Both the position numbers and the translations under genes were made by a program. Shown one piece after another: positions 21,856-32,463 of a DNA stretch of 64,000 nucleotides (the stretch's first letter is position 1; each line of letters opens with the position of its first letter). The notes beneath the pieces were generated by a model. That model was not told where the DNA came from. It saw only the letters and a program-made list of their open reading frames with translations, and did not search any database. The stretch is from Pseudofrankia inefficax. Its GTDB lineage: Bacteria > Actinomycetota > Actinomycetes > Frankiales > Frankiaceae. The stretch lies in assembly GCF_000166135.1 (NCBI RefSeq), contig NC_014666.1, positions 6,076,001 to 6,140,000 on the forward strand. Reading direction: 5' to 3'.

Positions 21856-23127
21856 CTAGTGGGCCGCGAGCTCGCGGTGCAGCAGGCCGACCCGGGCGGT
21901 GGCCCGGTCCCGGTCGGGGCCGGGCGGCAGGAGCCGGCGGCAGGCCTCCCAGACGTCGAGGTCGTCCTCGCCGGCCGGGCCGTCGGCCCAGCGCAGCAGC
22001 AGCGCCGGGTCGCGCCGGCGCAGCAGGCCGACCCGCACCTCGGCGCGCAGCCGGTCGCGCAGCACCGCGACCGCTGGCGCGGCCGAGCGCGGCAGCAACT
22101 GCCCGGCCCACCGGTCGAGGACGGCCGGATGGTCTCCGGCGGCGAGGAGCCGGCGCAGCTCGGCGACGTCGGTGTGCAGCGTGCCGACGAGGCGGTAGGG
22201 CCGCGACTCCACCAGACCGGGCCCGACGACGCGGCGCAGCCGGGACAGCTCGGCCCGGATGGTCACGGGGTCCAGCGCGCGCTCGTCGACCGCGGCGGCC
22301 AGCTCGCCGGCGGTCAGGCCGTCGGGATGCTCGGCCAGCAGCAGGAGCAGCTCGGCGTGGCGCGGGGTGACCGGCACCCGACGGCCGGCGACGACGAGCA
22401 CCGGCGCGTCCGGGCAGGCGACCTGCAGCCGGTTGCCCGCCGGCACGTCATGGTCGGTGCCGGGGTCGGTCAGGCGCCGGATCAACAGCTCGCGCTCGGC
22501 GGCGGCGACCGTCGCGGAGATCAGCGCGAGCACCGCGGGCGACGCGGCCCGCCCGTCCCCCGTGACGTCGACGGCGCCGAGGACCCGGTGGTCGGCCGGG
22601 TCGTGCACCGGGCTCGCTGAGCAGCTCCACGGCCGGACGGTGCGGACCCAGTGCTCGGCGGCGGCGACCCGCGCCACGCCGTCGATGGCGAGCGCGAGCC
22701 CTGGGGCGTTCGTGCCGGCGTGGGCCTCGTCCCAGCCGGCACCGGCCAGGAAGCCCATCTCCTCGGCCCGGCCGCGCACCAGGTTGTCGCCCTCGACCCA
22801 GAGCAAGGTTCCGTCGGCGTCGCTGACCGCGACGATCAGCCCGTCGGCGCCGGCCCGCGCGACGAGCAGGTCACGGACCAGTGGCAGGACGGCGGCGAGG
22901 GGATGGGCCGCCCGCGCGGCCCGCAGCCGTTCCCCGGCCAGCCGCAGCGGCGGGGAGTTGCGCTCCGGGTCCACGCCGAACGACCGGGACCGGGCCCACG
23001 AGTCGACGACCGTGCGCCGGACGGCGGGGCGCGGCGGGCGCGTGGCAGCGAGGGGCAGCGGCGCGCCCGCCGCGACCGCCTCGTGTGCCTGCCGCACCAG
23101 CCGTGGCGCGGCCGCCTCTTCCGTCAC
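21856..23127 (-). CDS. GAF-domain transcriptional regulator (AcoR-like, no AAA domain)
   Basis: A 423-residue protein beginning at GTG 23127. The N-terminal half follows the sensor part of acetoin/alcohol-type activators (VVDSWARSRSFGVDPERN; a GAF domain with GDNLVRGRAEEMGFLAGAGWDEAHAGTNA; SCSASPVHDPADHRVLGAVDVTG). It has no sigma-54 AAA ATPase. Instead a winged-helix-like region follows (VPVTPRHAELLLLLAEHPDGLTAGELAAAV). It is divergent from aldehyde dehydrogenase with a 300-bp shared control region, and probably regulates that operon in response to an alcohol or aldehyde. The effector is unknown. Confidence 0.82.
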   Translation of the reverse strand: MTEEAAAPRLVRQAHEAVAAGAPLPLAATRPPRPAVRRTVVDSWARSRSFGVDPERNSPPLRLAGERLRAARAAHPLAAVLPLVRDLLVARAGADGLIVAVSDADGTLLWVEGDNLVRGRAEEMGFLAGAGWDEAHAGTNAPGLALAIDGVARVAAAEHWVRTVRPWSCSASPVHDPADHRVLGAVDVTGDGRAASPAVLALISATVAAAERELLIRRLTDPGTDHDVPAGNRLQVACPDAPVLVVAGRRVPVTPRHAELLLLLAEHPDGLTAGELAAAVDERALDPVTIRAELSRLRRVVGPGLVESRPYRLVGTLHTDVAELRRLLAAGDHPAVLDRWAGQLLPRSAAPAVAVLRDRLRAEVRVGLLRRRDPALLLRWADGPAGEDDLDVWEACRRLLPPGPDRDRATARVGLLHRELAAH

Positions 23128-23427
23128 GCTCGATCACCGCTTCGATCGAAGCGACTCCACCGGGAGCCATATGACGGGGATCACACTACGCCGCGGTCGT
23201 CCGCGCCGAAACCGTCCCGTCACGTGACGGGACCGGACAATGGCCCGTTCCGGTCATCGCCGGTCGCCTCGCGCCGAGGCGGCACGGCAGCCGGTCTGGC
23301 AACGGGATTGCAACGTCGGCGTGGCTAGCGTCCGGGACGCACCACGGCCCAGGGCCGCGGGACCCGGTGAGGCCCGCGCGGTCCTCGGCTGGCAGCGGCA
23401 CCAGTCCTACGTCAGGAAGGACGCGCG
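23128..23427. promoter_or_regulatory. Divergent promoter region of GAF regulator and aldehyde dehydrogenase
   Basis: A 300-bp intergenic region. It contains a 20-bp perfect palindrome (23214-23233), then an inverted pair GACCGGA (23231-23237) / TCCGGTC (23249-23255), then two copies of GCAACG (23299-23304 and 23310-23315), 11 bp apart. The last 20 bp carry the AGGAAGG ribosome site for the dehydrogenase. The arrangement suits regulator binding in the middle of two divergent promoters. Confidence 0.6.
23214..23233. promoter_or_regulatory. 20-bp perfect palindrome, probable operator
   Basis: GTCCCGTCAC followed immediately by its reverse complement, all ten pairs matching. It sits 87 bp from the regulator start and 194 bp from the dehydrogenase start. 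The zero-length spacer suggests a protein-binding site and not a terminator. The regulator at 21856-23127 is the natural candidate to bind it, by inference. Confidence 0.7.
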
Positions 23428-24951
<1,524 letters not shown>

Positions 24952-24999
24952 CCCGCCCGACCAGCACCCCCGTTCGACCAGTACCCCCGGGAGGCCGTC

Positions 25000-25500
25000 A
25001 TGGGCCAGGTTCGTCGGGTCGACGCGACGCCCGCCGCCGCGGCGATGCTCCGGTCGCTGACGGCGGCGCACGGCCCGCTGATGATCCATCAGTCCGGCGG
25101 GTGCTGTGACGGCTCCTCGCCGATGTGCTACCCGCGCGGCGAGTTCCTCGTCGGGGACGGGGACGTCCTGCTCGGCGTCCTCGACCTCGACGACACCGCG
25201 AGCCTCGCCGAGCCGGCGGCCCCGGCCAGTCCACCGGGGCGCGGCCCCGGCTCGGTGGACTGGCCGGACGACCCGGGGCCCTCCGGCGCCACCGTGCCGG
25301 TCCACATCGGCGGCGCACAGTTCGCGTACTGGTCGCATACCCGGCTCACGATCGACCTCGTCAGGGGCCGCGGCGGTGGCTTCAGCCTCGAAGCGCCGGA
25401 GGGCTACCGGTTCCTGACCCGCTCCCGCCTGTTCACCGAGGACGAGGCCGAGGCGCTGGAGGCGGCCGGCCCGCCGGCCCGCGGCCCGTTCGTCCCCTGA
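25000..25500 (+). CDS. DUF779 family protein
   Basis: A 166-residue protein with GGGAGG before ATG 25000. The family signature is LMIHQSGGCCDGSSPMCYP (paired cysteines) with FLVGDGDVLLG and SHTRLTIDLVRGRGGGFSLE. It is longer than usual because of a Pro/Gly-rich insertion about residues 64-95 (ASLAEPAAPASPPGRGPG). DUF779 genes are typically beside aldehyde dehydrogenases, as here, but their job is unknown. The conserved cysteines suggest metal or redox chemistry, which is inference. Confidence 0.85.
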   Translation: MGQVRRVDATPAAAAMLRSLTAAHGPLMIHQSGGCCDGSSPMCYPRGEFLVGDGDVLLGVLDLDDTASLAEPAAPASPPGRGPGSVDWPDDPGPSGATVPVHIGGAQFAYWSHTRLTIDLVRGRGGGFSLEAPEGYRFLTRSRLFTEDEAEALEAAGPPARGPFVP

Positions 25501-25544
25501 GGGACCGGTGCCACCTCCGACCGGCTTCGCCCGGCCCCTGCATC

Positions 25545-25625
25545 CCTTGATCGCCGTTTCCGCCCTCTGATGGTCGTAACCGGAACCGGTTCGTAGCCAC
25601 CAGAGGGCGAAAACGGCGATCAAGG
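25545..25625. repeat. Dispersed palindromic element, copy 1
   Basis: The arms 25545-25573 and 25597-25625 pair over 29 positions with only two mismatches, around a 23-bp centre. The outer arm begins CCTTGATCGCCGTTT and continues CGCCCTCT. It lies between the convergent DUF779 and TSUP genes and could end both transcripts, but it shares its sequence with two other intergenic copies (32561 and 34662), so it is a repeat family. Confidence 0.85.
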
Positions 25626-25660
25626 CGGGGGCAGACCTCGGGGGTCACGGAGCGACCGGA

Positions 25661-26605
25661 TCAGGCGTAATCCCGGACGAACAGGATGACCGCGACGGCC
25701 AGGCCGAGGGTGATGACGCCCCGGCGCAGCCACAGCGGCGACAGCAGGCGGGCGACCCTGGCGCCCAGGACCCCGCCCGCGGCCGACGTGACGACGAGGA
25801 TGCCCGCGTAGGCCCAGGCGACCTGGGCGCTGGCCAGGAAGACGATCACGCCGACCGCGTTGACGATGAACGACAGCAGCGTCTTGAGCGCGTTGGTGCG
25901 CTGCAGGTCGTCGACGAGCAGGATGCCCATCACCGCGAGCAGCAGGACGCCCAGGCCCGCGCCGAAGTACGAGCCGTAGGCACCGGCGACGAACACCCCG
26001 ACCCGGGTCGGCCAGGTGACCGGCCGGGCTGCGCCAGCCACGGTGACGGCCGGCTGCGCCGGGGCCACCGCCGTCCCGACCGGGGCCGTCGCCGTCCCGG
26101 CGCCAGCCGGCTCCGCCGCGCCGACGGCACGTGCCGCGGGGCCCGTGTCCTGTGCCGCGGCCGGCCCCGGAGCCTGGGCAGCCGCCAGGGCCTCCTCCAA
26201 GGCCACGGCCTTGGCCGCGCGGCGGCGCGCGACGACTCCGGACAGCTTCGACTGGCTGGCCAGCAGCAGGCAGGCGATGAGGACGAGGAACGGCACCGCG
26301 GTCTTGAAGCTGTCCTTCGGCGTCACCAGCAGGATGACCGCGCCGACGATCCCGCCGAGGACCGCGGCCGGGGCGAGTGCCCGCAGCCGGGGCAGCTGCC
26401 CGGACAGCTCACGCCGGTAGCCGAGCGCGCCACCCGCGTAGCCGGTGACCAGCCCGGTCGACGAGGTGATGTTGGCGGTGACGGCTGGCAGCCCGGCGGC
26501 CAGCAGGGCCGGGAAGGCGATCAGTGTGCCTCCGCCGGCGACCGCGTTGACGGCACCGGCGGCAAGCCCCGCGCCGGCCGTCAACAGCGCGTCCATTCCG
26601 TTCAC
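25661..26605 (-). CDS. TauE/SafE (TSUP) family membrane permease
   Basis: A 314-residue multi-span membrane protein. The first helix carries the family hallmark AAGAVNAVAGGGTLIAFPALLAAGLPAVTAN (in NAVAGGG), followed by LGYRRELSGQLPRLRAL and further helices (FLVLIACLLLASQSKL; SFIVNAVGVIVFLASAQVAWAYAGILVV). A non-conserved Ala/Pro-rich loop about residues 140-195 lies mid-protein. Members export sulfite or organosulfonates; the substrate here is unknown. GTG 26605 is used, though ATG 26596 is equally possible. Confidence 0.85.
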   Translation of the reverse strand: MNGMDALLTAGAGLAAGAVNAVAGGGTLIAFPALLAAGLPAVTANITSSTGLVTGYAGGALGYRRELSGQLPRLRALAPAAVLGGIVGAVILLVTPKDSFKTAVPFLVLIACLLLASQSKLSGVVARRRAAKAVALEEALAAAQAPGPAAAQDTGPAARAVGAAEPAGAGTATAPVGTAVAPAQPAVTVAGAARPVTWPTRVGVFVAGAYGSYFGAGLGVLLLAVMGILLVDDLQRTNALKTLLSFIVNAVGVIVFLASAQVAWAYAGILVVTSAAGGVLGARVARLLSPLWLRRGVITLGLAVAVILFVRDYA

Positions 26606-26647
26606 GGATTTACCCTATGCGGCGCAGTGCGGCGCGCTGGGCCGTCG

Positions 26648-27733
26648 TCAGAGGACGCGGGTGCGAATCAGCACGCCGCAGACAGCGGCGGACGGCGCCA
26701 TCGGCAGCCAGGAGGTGAGCAGCCGGTAGCCGAGGACGGCCGCGATCGCCGTCGTCGTCGGCGCCCCGGCGCCGGTGAGCAGTGCCGTCAGCGCCGCGTC
26801 CAGGCCGCCGAAGCCACCGGGCGACGGGATGATCGCCGACAGCGCGCTGGCGACCAGATAGACCGGGATGATCTTCCCGGCACCGAGTGGCGCGTGCAGC
26901 GCCGCGGCGATGGCGCACAGGGTGGCGGCGTGCAGCATCGGGATCGCGATCGAGCCGCCCCACAGCAGCGCCGCGCGGCTGGTGCTGCCGCTGCCCGCCA
27001 GCAGGGCGCGCTGTTCGACCACGCGCCGGGCACCCCTCCGTACCAGCCGGCGGACCTTCGGCACGCAGGCGGCGGCGACCACCAGGACGCCCAGCGCCGC
27101 CAGCAGGTAGCCGGTCTGGCCGGGGATGCCCAGCTGTGGCAACGGAACGGCCCCGCACACCAGGAGGATCACGAGTACCACCGCGTGCGGCAATGCCCCG
27201 GCCGTCGCGTTGGCGGCGGTCGCGGCGACCGCCTCGGCCATCGAGAACCCGCGGCGCAGCAGGTAACGGGTCTGCAGGGCGGCGACGCCCATGCCGGCGG
27301 GTACGAGCACGTTCGGCAGGATGCCGGCGATCTGGACGGCGACGAGCTGGCCGAACGGGAGGTTCCGGGCGACCGCGCCCTTCATGCTGGCGGCCGCGGC
27401 GATGTAGGTCGCGCACGCGGCGATCACCGCGACGATGAGCCATTCGCCGTCGGCCGACTTGCAGGCCTCGAACGCCGCCACGAGCTCGTGGCGGTGGGTT
27501 CCCAGCCAGATCGCGCCGATGGCGGGCGCGACCACGCTGAGCGCCGCCATGATCCGTTTGGACCGACGCGACCGGGTGGACGCCCCGGCGGGCTGGTCCG
27601 CCGCGTCCTGCGCGGGCGGGTCCGTCGGGAGCGCCTCCACCAGCGGCTCGTCGGTCAGCGCCGCGTACGGGAGGGCGGACGGGAACGCGGCAACCAGCGC
27701 CGTCGCCGGCTGGGCCGACTCGTCAGGCTCCAT
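26648..27733 (-). CDS. Lysylphosphatidylglycerol-synthase-type membrane protein (UPF0104/LPG_synthase_TM)
   Basis: A 361-residue integral membrane protein with about eight helices. Family landmarks are the ILPNVLVPAGMGVAALQTRYLLRRGFS segment and the C-terminal IIPSPGGFGGLDAALTALLTGAG. It has no soluble aminoacyl-transferase domain, so it is the flippase-like half only. Nine bases separate it from the upstream glycosyltransferase gene, suggesting one operon for building or moving a glycolipid. That pairing is inference. Confidence 0.82.
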   Translation of the reverse strand: MEPDESAQPATALVAAFPSALPYAALTDEPLVEALPTDPPAQDAADQPAGASTRSRRSKRIMAALSVVAPAIGAIWLGTHRHELVAAFEACKSADGEWLIVAVIAACATYIAAAASMKGAVARNLPFGQLVAVQIAGILPNVLVPAGMGVAALQTRYLLRRGFSMAEAVAATAANATAGALPHAVVLVILLVCGAVPLPQLGIPGQTGYLLAALGVLVVAAACVPKVRRLVRRGARRVVEQRALLAGSGSTSRAALLWGGSIAIPMLHAATLCAIAAALHAPLGAGKIIPVYLVASALSAIIPSPGGFGGLDAALTALLTGAGAPTTTAIAAVLGYRLLTSWLPMAPSAAVCGVLIRTRVL

Positions 27734-27741
27734 CGTCGTGC

Positions 27742-28950
27742 CTACACGTGGTCCTGAGTCGCGGGCTCACCGACCGGCGCGGAGCCGACCAGCGGAGCCC
27801 CCGGCGCACGCGGCGGTGTGGCCTCGGCCGGCCCGGCGGCGAGCAGCGTCGCGAGGCGGGCACCGAGGTGCTCCCAGGTCCAGGCCGAGCTCATCCACGT
27901 CCGGCCGGCCGCGCCCAGCTGGCGCGCCCGGTCCGGGTCCGCGAACAGCTCGTCGACGGCGCGGGCCACCGCGGCGACATCCGTCCCGTCCACGACCACT
28001 CCGCTCTCACCAGGGATCACCACTTCGGGCGCACCCCCGTGCCGGCCGGTGATGACCGGCTTGCCGGTTGCCGCCGCTTCCAGCGACGACAGCCCGAGCC
28101 CCTCAAGGTCGAGCCCGCCCTTGCGCGGACGCGACGGCATCGCGAAGACGTCGGCCGCGTCCAGGTAGGCGGGTAGTTCCTCTTCAGCAACCGGGCCGGT
28201 GAAGACGACATTCCCGGTGACCCCGGCCGACGCCGCGATCCGGCGCAGCCGAGCGGCGTCGCGACCCTGGCCGACGACGACGAGCAGCGCGTCCGGATGG
28301 TGGCGCAGCACCGAGGGCAACCCCCTGATGAGGACGTCCTGGCCCTTGCGAGGGACCAGGCGGGCAACACACGTCACGATAGGCCGTCCGCCCCAGCCGT
28401 GCCTACGTCGCAGCTCGTCACCACCGGCGCCCGGGTGGAACCGGTCGATGTCGACCCCGCCGGTGAGCCGCTCGAACCGGGTGCCCTTCGGGGCGACCTT
28501 GCTGAGCCGGCGCAGCGTCACGTCGGTCAGATGGGTGACGACGTCGGCCTTGCCCGCCACCGACCGCACCAGCTGGTAGCCGTAGGGCAGGTGTGACCAG
28601 CCGTACTCGTGGCCGTGGGTGGACGAGACCACCCACTCGACGCCCGCCCGGCGCAGCGCCGGGGCGATCATCCCGCGCGGCGTGCCGGCCGGGAACCAGG
28701 CGGCCGTGCACCCTTCCGCCCGCGCGATCTTGCCGATGGCCGGGCCGACCCCGGGCAGCCGCAGGTTCGCCGCCGGATGCCGGACGATCTCGAAAGGCGC
28801 GTCGGCGTCGAGCTTCGGCGCGTCCGGATGCGGCGGCGCGACGACCAGGACCTTGTCCCTCGGCAGCATGGCGGCAAAGCAGTACGCGAAGGTCTGAATG
28901 CCACCCATCACCGGCGGAAACTTGTCCGCGACGATCAGCGTTCGGTGCAT
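27742..28950 (-). CDS. GT4 glycosyltransferase, PimB-like mannosyltransferase
   Basis: A 402-residue GT-B fold enzyme. The N-terminus MHRTLIVADKFPPVMGGIQTF has the acceptor-side glycine motif. VTCVARLVPRKGQD starts the donor domain, and EGLGLSSLEAAATGKPVI holds the EX7E nucleotide-sugar motif. The sequence is close in pattern to phosphatidylinositol mannoside mannosyltransferase PimB'. It probably adds a hexose, likely mannose from GDP-mannose, to a membrane lipid at the cytoplasmic face. The exact acceptor is not determinable. Confidence 0.85.
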   Translation of the reverse strand: MHRTLIVADKFPPVMGGIQTFAYCFAAMLPRDKVLVVAPPHPDAPKLDADAPFEIVRHPAANLRLPGVGPAIGKIARAEGCTAAWFPAGTPRGMIAPALRRAGVEWVVSSTHGHEYGWSHLPYGYQLVRSVAGKADVVTHLTDVTLRRLSKVAPKGTRFERLTGGVDIDRFHPGAGGDELRRRHGWGGRPIVTCVARLVPRKGQDVLIRGLPSVLRHHPDALLVVVGQGRDAARLRRIAASAGVTGNVVFTGPVAEEELPAYLDAADVFAMPSRPRKGGLDLEGLGLSSLEAAATGKPVITGRHGGAPEVVIPGESGVVVDGTDVAAVARAVDELFADPDRARQLGAAGRTWMSSAWTWEHLGARLATLLAAGPAEATPPRAPGAPLVGSAPVGEPATQDHV

Positions 28951-29240
28951 GGACAGTGTCTGCCGCCTTTCGGCGGACGGCGCGTCATGTCCGCGTTGGC
29001 TGATGGACGGCCGCTGGTCAGGCCCAGGAAACCGCCCGGTTGGACATACCGGAAGATACCCTGTGCCCGCTCCTGAACAGCGGCGGACGTGCCGCCGTTG
29101 TGGCCTTTTCCATCTCCGGCGGCGTCACCGCACCGGCCTTGTCACCGGACGTGCCGAGCGGCCCGCGCACCCCGCCCGCCCCTGCGCTGGGCGCTCTCGC
29201 CCGGGTCGGCTCCGGTGCCTGAGCGGTTCACTCCGCCGGG
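28951..29240. other. Intergenic with a plus-strand terminator-like hairpin
   Basis: No gene seen. A 10-bp stem with one G-T pair (29077-29086 with 29092-29101, 5-base loop) is followed by GGCCTTTTCC on the plus strand, the form of an intrinsic terminator. Yet no annotated plus-strand gene ends here. On the minus strand it would sit between the PI-PLC-like gene and the glycosyltransferase. Confidence 0.4.
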
Positions 29241-31577
29241 TCAGGCCCGGCCGGAACCGGGTGCCAGGCCGTTGAGGATGTCGATCGCGTGCGTCAGGTC
29301 GCCGATGTTGACGAAGTCGACGGCGACGAAGTTCGGCCGGCGGTGACGGACGTCCTCGCAGGTGCTGGCCCGGGCGACGACGGTGGCGCTGGCGTTGTCG
29401 GCGAGCGCGGCCCGCCGGCTCGGGGCGGCCGTCGTCAGCCAGTGGTTGACCAGCAGCAGCCTGGCGTCCGCCGACCCTCGCTTCACCGCGCAGCCGGTCA
29501 GGTCTGTCGCGGTGCGGGCGTCGAACGGCGTGTCCGAGCCGTAGCGGTAGAACGACCGCAGGAAGCTGCCCGGCGTGTCCTGGCTCTCGGTGAACATGAC
29601 CAGCCGGTGGCCGGAGCTGATCATCTGCCCCAGCGTCGGCCAGGCGCCGCCCGGGTCGGCGGGCGGGGTGAGCACGGTCTTCCCGAGCCCCGCGGCCTCG
29701 ACCGCGCCGATGATCTCGCTGGCCGGCGCCTCGTCCTGGATGATGACCGTGACGACCTCGGTCGGGTTCCGGTTGAGCCAGTCCCCGATCGCGCGCAGCT
29801 GCGCGGTGAAGTCGATCGCGCCGAGCTGGCACATGTCGTGGCAGAGCCACAGACCGGGCCGGGTGGACAGGGCCCCGCGGGTCAGCGGCTCCAGCGCCGT
29901 GCGTTCCGACGGGCTGAGCGCGGCGAGGGCCGTCTGGACCTCCGCGGGGGTCGTCCAGTGGTGCACGTCGATCAGCAGGCCGCGCACGCCGAGGTCGAGC
30001 TGGTGGACGATCGACGGGTCCTGCCCGGCGCCGAGGAACTGGTCCTCGCTGTCGGCCATCGCGTTGTGGCTGGCCGCGTAGCTGACCTCGTCGTAGTGCC
30101 GGTCGCACAGGCGGGCCGAGCCCTCGCACACCACCCGGGCGTCCGCCGCGGCGCCGGGGAACGCCGCCCAGGTGACCGCGATCAGCGTCGGGATGACCAC
30201 GACGGTCGTGGCGACCACCCGGCGCCACCGGGCGTGGCGCTCCAGCCGGGCGGACAGCGCGACCAGCAGCGACACGCCGGTGATCGCGCCGCCGAGCACC
30301 AGCATCCAGATGGTCAGCCGCAGGAAGTCGCTCTCGATGCCGCGGTAGGCGGTGGCGCCGAAGTCGGTGAGCACGTGCGCGGCGCCGGGCGGCAGCTTCG
30401 AGCCGGGCTTGTCCAGCGCGGTCAGCGGGTTCGGCAGCGTCAGGCGCATCACCACGCCCAGCAGCAGCGAACCGGCCCCGGCGGCGAGCGCCGTGTAGCC
30501 GACGGCCCGGACCGGTGACCGGCCGCGGCCCCGGGCGATCGTGACCACGCCCACCAGCCCGCCGAACATCGCCAGCACGCAGGCCAGGATGATCACGGGC
30601 AGCCGCTGGGACAGGTCGTGCAGCCGCTCGACCGCCCGGATCGTCGGTTTGTGGCCCAGGTCCGACAGCGACACCCCGAGGTCGAGCACGGTCCCGTCGA
30701 CCAGCTTGCCGCGCAGCTGCGCGATGGCCTGGTCGTCGCCTCGGAACAGCGGCGGCCCGAGGACCGCCAGCGCCCCGGCGACGTCACCCTGCAGCAGCAG
30801 GGCCCGGGCGGGCGCCTCGACGGTGGCCCTGGTCGCCGGGTCGAGCCGGGTGAGCACCGCGTCGAGGACCAGGTCGACGTCCTGCGGGCGCAGTCGCATC
30901 GTCGGCAGGTTCGTCGGCGGCTTGCCCGCGGCGACGGCGTCGAGCGCGGCGAGCACACCGTCGGTGAAGTCGGTGACGCTCGACACCTGGTAGGTGGCGC
31001 CCGCGCCGAGCTCGCCGGCGATGTACCGGTTGGCGAGGCCCGAGATGTTCGCGAACAGCGGGCGCAGGTCGGCGGTGAGCACGACGTTGTTCTGGTCGCC
31101 CCGCAGGTAGCCGACGATCCGGTCGATCTGCTCGTCCGTCAGGCCCTCGACCGTGGACGGCGGCAGCACCGTCCGCAGGTTCGCCGTGATCAGCGTGCGG
31201 TCGATCGGGAGGCCGGCCATCAGGTCGTCGACGGCGGGGTCGGGCAGGATCTCGGTGTAGATCCGGTCGTAGGCGTGCACCCGGGTGAGGCCCTGGGTGT
31301 AGTAGTCCGGCGACAGCACGGTGGCGCGCACGGTCAGGATCACCAGCAGCGGCAGCCACGAGAGCACCACGAGCAGGGTCAGCGCCGCCTGGGCCAGCAG
31401 CCACCAGCGGGTGTCGTCGCGGCCGGACCGGCGGGCGAGCCCGAGCCGCACCCGGCCTCCGCCGCGGACGCCGCGCCGGTCCGGGTCCTCGAGGCCGGCA
31501 GTCGGCGGCTCGCCCGCGGCCGGCGGCTCACCCGTCGACGGCGGTGCCTTTGTCCCGTTCCGTTGCCCGAGCCGCAC
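29241..31577 (-). CDS. Membrane-anchored PI-PLC X-domain-like phosphodiesterase
   Basis: A 778-residue protein. A Pro-rich cytoplasmic start leads to a transmembrane helix (WWLLAQAALTLLVVLSWLPL), an outer domain of about 300 residues, four more helices (one reads LPVIILACVLAMFGGLVGVV), then a C-terminal domain with EVSYAASHNAMAD and LLIDVHHWTT, the two catalytic histidines of the PLC-like superfamily. It should face outward and may cleave a phosphodiester in an envelope lipid or polymer. GTG 31577 is preferred over ATG 31685 because 31600-31729 looks like promoter DNA. If wrong, 36 residues are missing. Confidence 0.78.
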   Translation of the reverse strand: MRLGQRNGTKAPPSTGEPPAAGEPPTAGLEDPDRRGVRGGGRVRLGLARRSGRDDTRWWLLAQAALTLLVVLSWLPLLVILTVRATVLSPDYYTQGLTRVHAYDRIYTEILPDPAVDDLMAGLPIDRTLITANLRTVLPPSTVEGLTDEQIDRIVGYLRGDQNNVVLTADLRPLFANISGLANRYIAGELGAGATYQVSSVTDFTDGVLAALDAVAAGKPPTNLPTMRLRPQDVDLVLDAVLTRLDPATRATVEAPARALLLQGDVAGALAVLGPPLFRGDDQAIAQLRGKLVDGTVLDLGVSLSDLGHKPTIRAVERLHDLSQRLPVIILACVLAMFGGLVGVVTIARGRGRSPVRAVGYTALAAGAGSLLLGVVMRLTLPNPLTALDKPGSKLPPGAAHVLTDFGATAYRGIESDFLRLTIWMLVLGGAITGVSLLVALSARLERHARWRRVVATTVVVIPTLIAVTWAAFPGAAADARVVCEGSARLCDRHYDEVSYAASHNAMADSEDQFLGAGQDPSIVHQLDLGVRGLLIDVHHWTTPAEVQTALAALSPSERTALEPLTRGALSTRPGLWLCHDMCQLGAIDFTAQLRAIGDWLNRNPTEVVTVIIQDEAPASEIIGAVEAAGLGKTVLTPPADPGGAWPTLGQMISSGHRLVMFTESQDTPGSFLRSFYRYGSDTPFDARTATDLTGCAVKRGSADARLLLVNHWLTTAAPSRRAALADNASATVVARASTCEDVRHRRPNFVAVDFVNIGDLTHAIDILNGLAPGSGRA

Positions 31578-31728
31578 ATGCCCCAACCTACCGAGATCTC
31601 CGGCCTTCGATGATGACGTCCCGGCCAGCGCATTCGGCGAAAACCGGTTCGGACATTTCCCTACATAGCGGTAGAGTGACGCCATTCTGAAGATCGAGAT
31701 CTAGCCGTTCCAGCCCGGAGACAGTGCC

Positions 31729-32463
31729 GTGACCAAGCTGAACCAGATCATCGCCATCGAGAAGGGCGTCAAGGCCCGCGCCGGCCGCGAGGTCACCGAC
31801 CTGCAGAGCTCCACCCAGAAGGACGCGCTGCTCGCCGGCATCAGCCGCACATACCAGCCGCGCGACGAGGACGGCGACCAGCTTCCGGCCGAGGGCACGA
31901 AGGTCCAGGTCCGGGTCGAGGAGGTGCTGGCGCAGCTCTCGTCCGTGCTGGTCCGGCTGCTCGACGTGGTCGCCACCAAGGACATCGCCAACTGCGCGGC
32001 GAAGGCCGACGTCGTCGTCGACGGTGTGCCGCTGCTGCGCGACGTCCCGGTGTCCTACCTGCTCTTCCTGGAGAAGCAGCTCACCGACCTGCAGGCGTTC
32101 CTGGCGAAGCTGCCGGTGCTCGACCCGGCCGAGGACTGGTCCTGGGACGCGGCCGCCGGCGTCTACCGCACGCCGACGACGCGGACCGTGCGGTCGCGCA
32201 AGGTGCCGAAGGTGCTGGTCAAGTACGAGGCGACCGAGCACCACCCGGCGCAGACCGAGGTGTTCACGGTCGACGAGCCGGTCGGTGACTGGGCGACGGT
32301 GAAGTTCTCCGGCGCGCTGCCGGCCGAGCGGCGCACGCAGCTGCTGGACCGGGTCGTGCGGCTCGCGGAGGCCGTCAAGGTCGCCCGCGAGTCCGCGAAC
32401 CTGTTCGACGTGACCGACCAGACCGTGGGCCGGCCGGTGTTCGACTACCTGTTCGCCCGATAG
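31729..32463 (+). CDS. Conserved actinobacterial protein of unknown function (DUF7873-like)
   Basis: A 244-residue soluble protein, start GTG 31729 with GGAG upstream. Strongly patterned blocks include LNQIIAIEKGVKARA, LLAGISRTYQPRDEDGDQLP, VPVSYLLFLEKQLTDLQAFLAKLPVLD and VKFSGALPAERRTQLLDRV. I recall close relatives across Streptomyces annotated only as a DUF. A lower-GC promoter-like stretch lies at 31650-31715. The permuted tRNA-like units start about 280 bases downstream on the same strand and may share its transcript. No function is inferred. Confidence 0.8.
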   Translation: MTKLNQIIAIEKGVKARAGREVTDLQSSTQKDALLAGISRTYQPRDEDGDQLPAEGTKVQVRVEEVLAQLSSVLVRLLDVVATKDIANCAAKADVVVDGVPLLRDVPVSYLLFLEKQLTDLQAFLAKLPVLDPAEDWSWDAAAGVYRTPTTRTVRSRKVPKVLVKYEATEHHPAQTEVFTVDEPVGDWATVKFSGALPAERRTQLLDRVVRLAEAVKVARESANLFDVTDQTVGRPVFDYLFAR

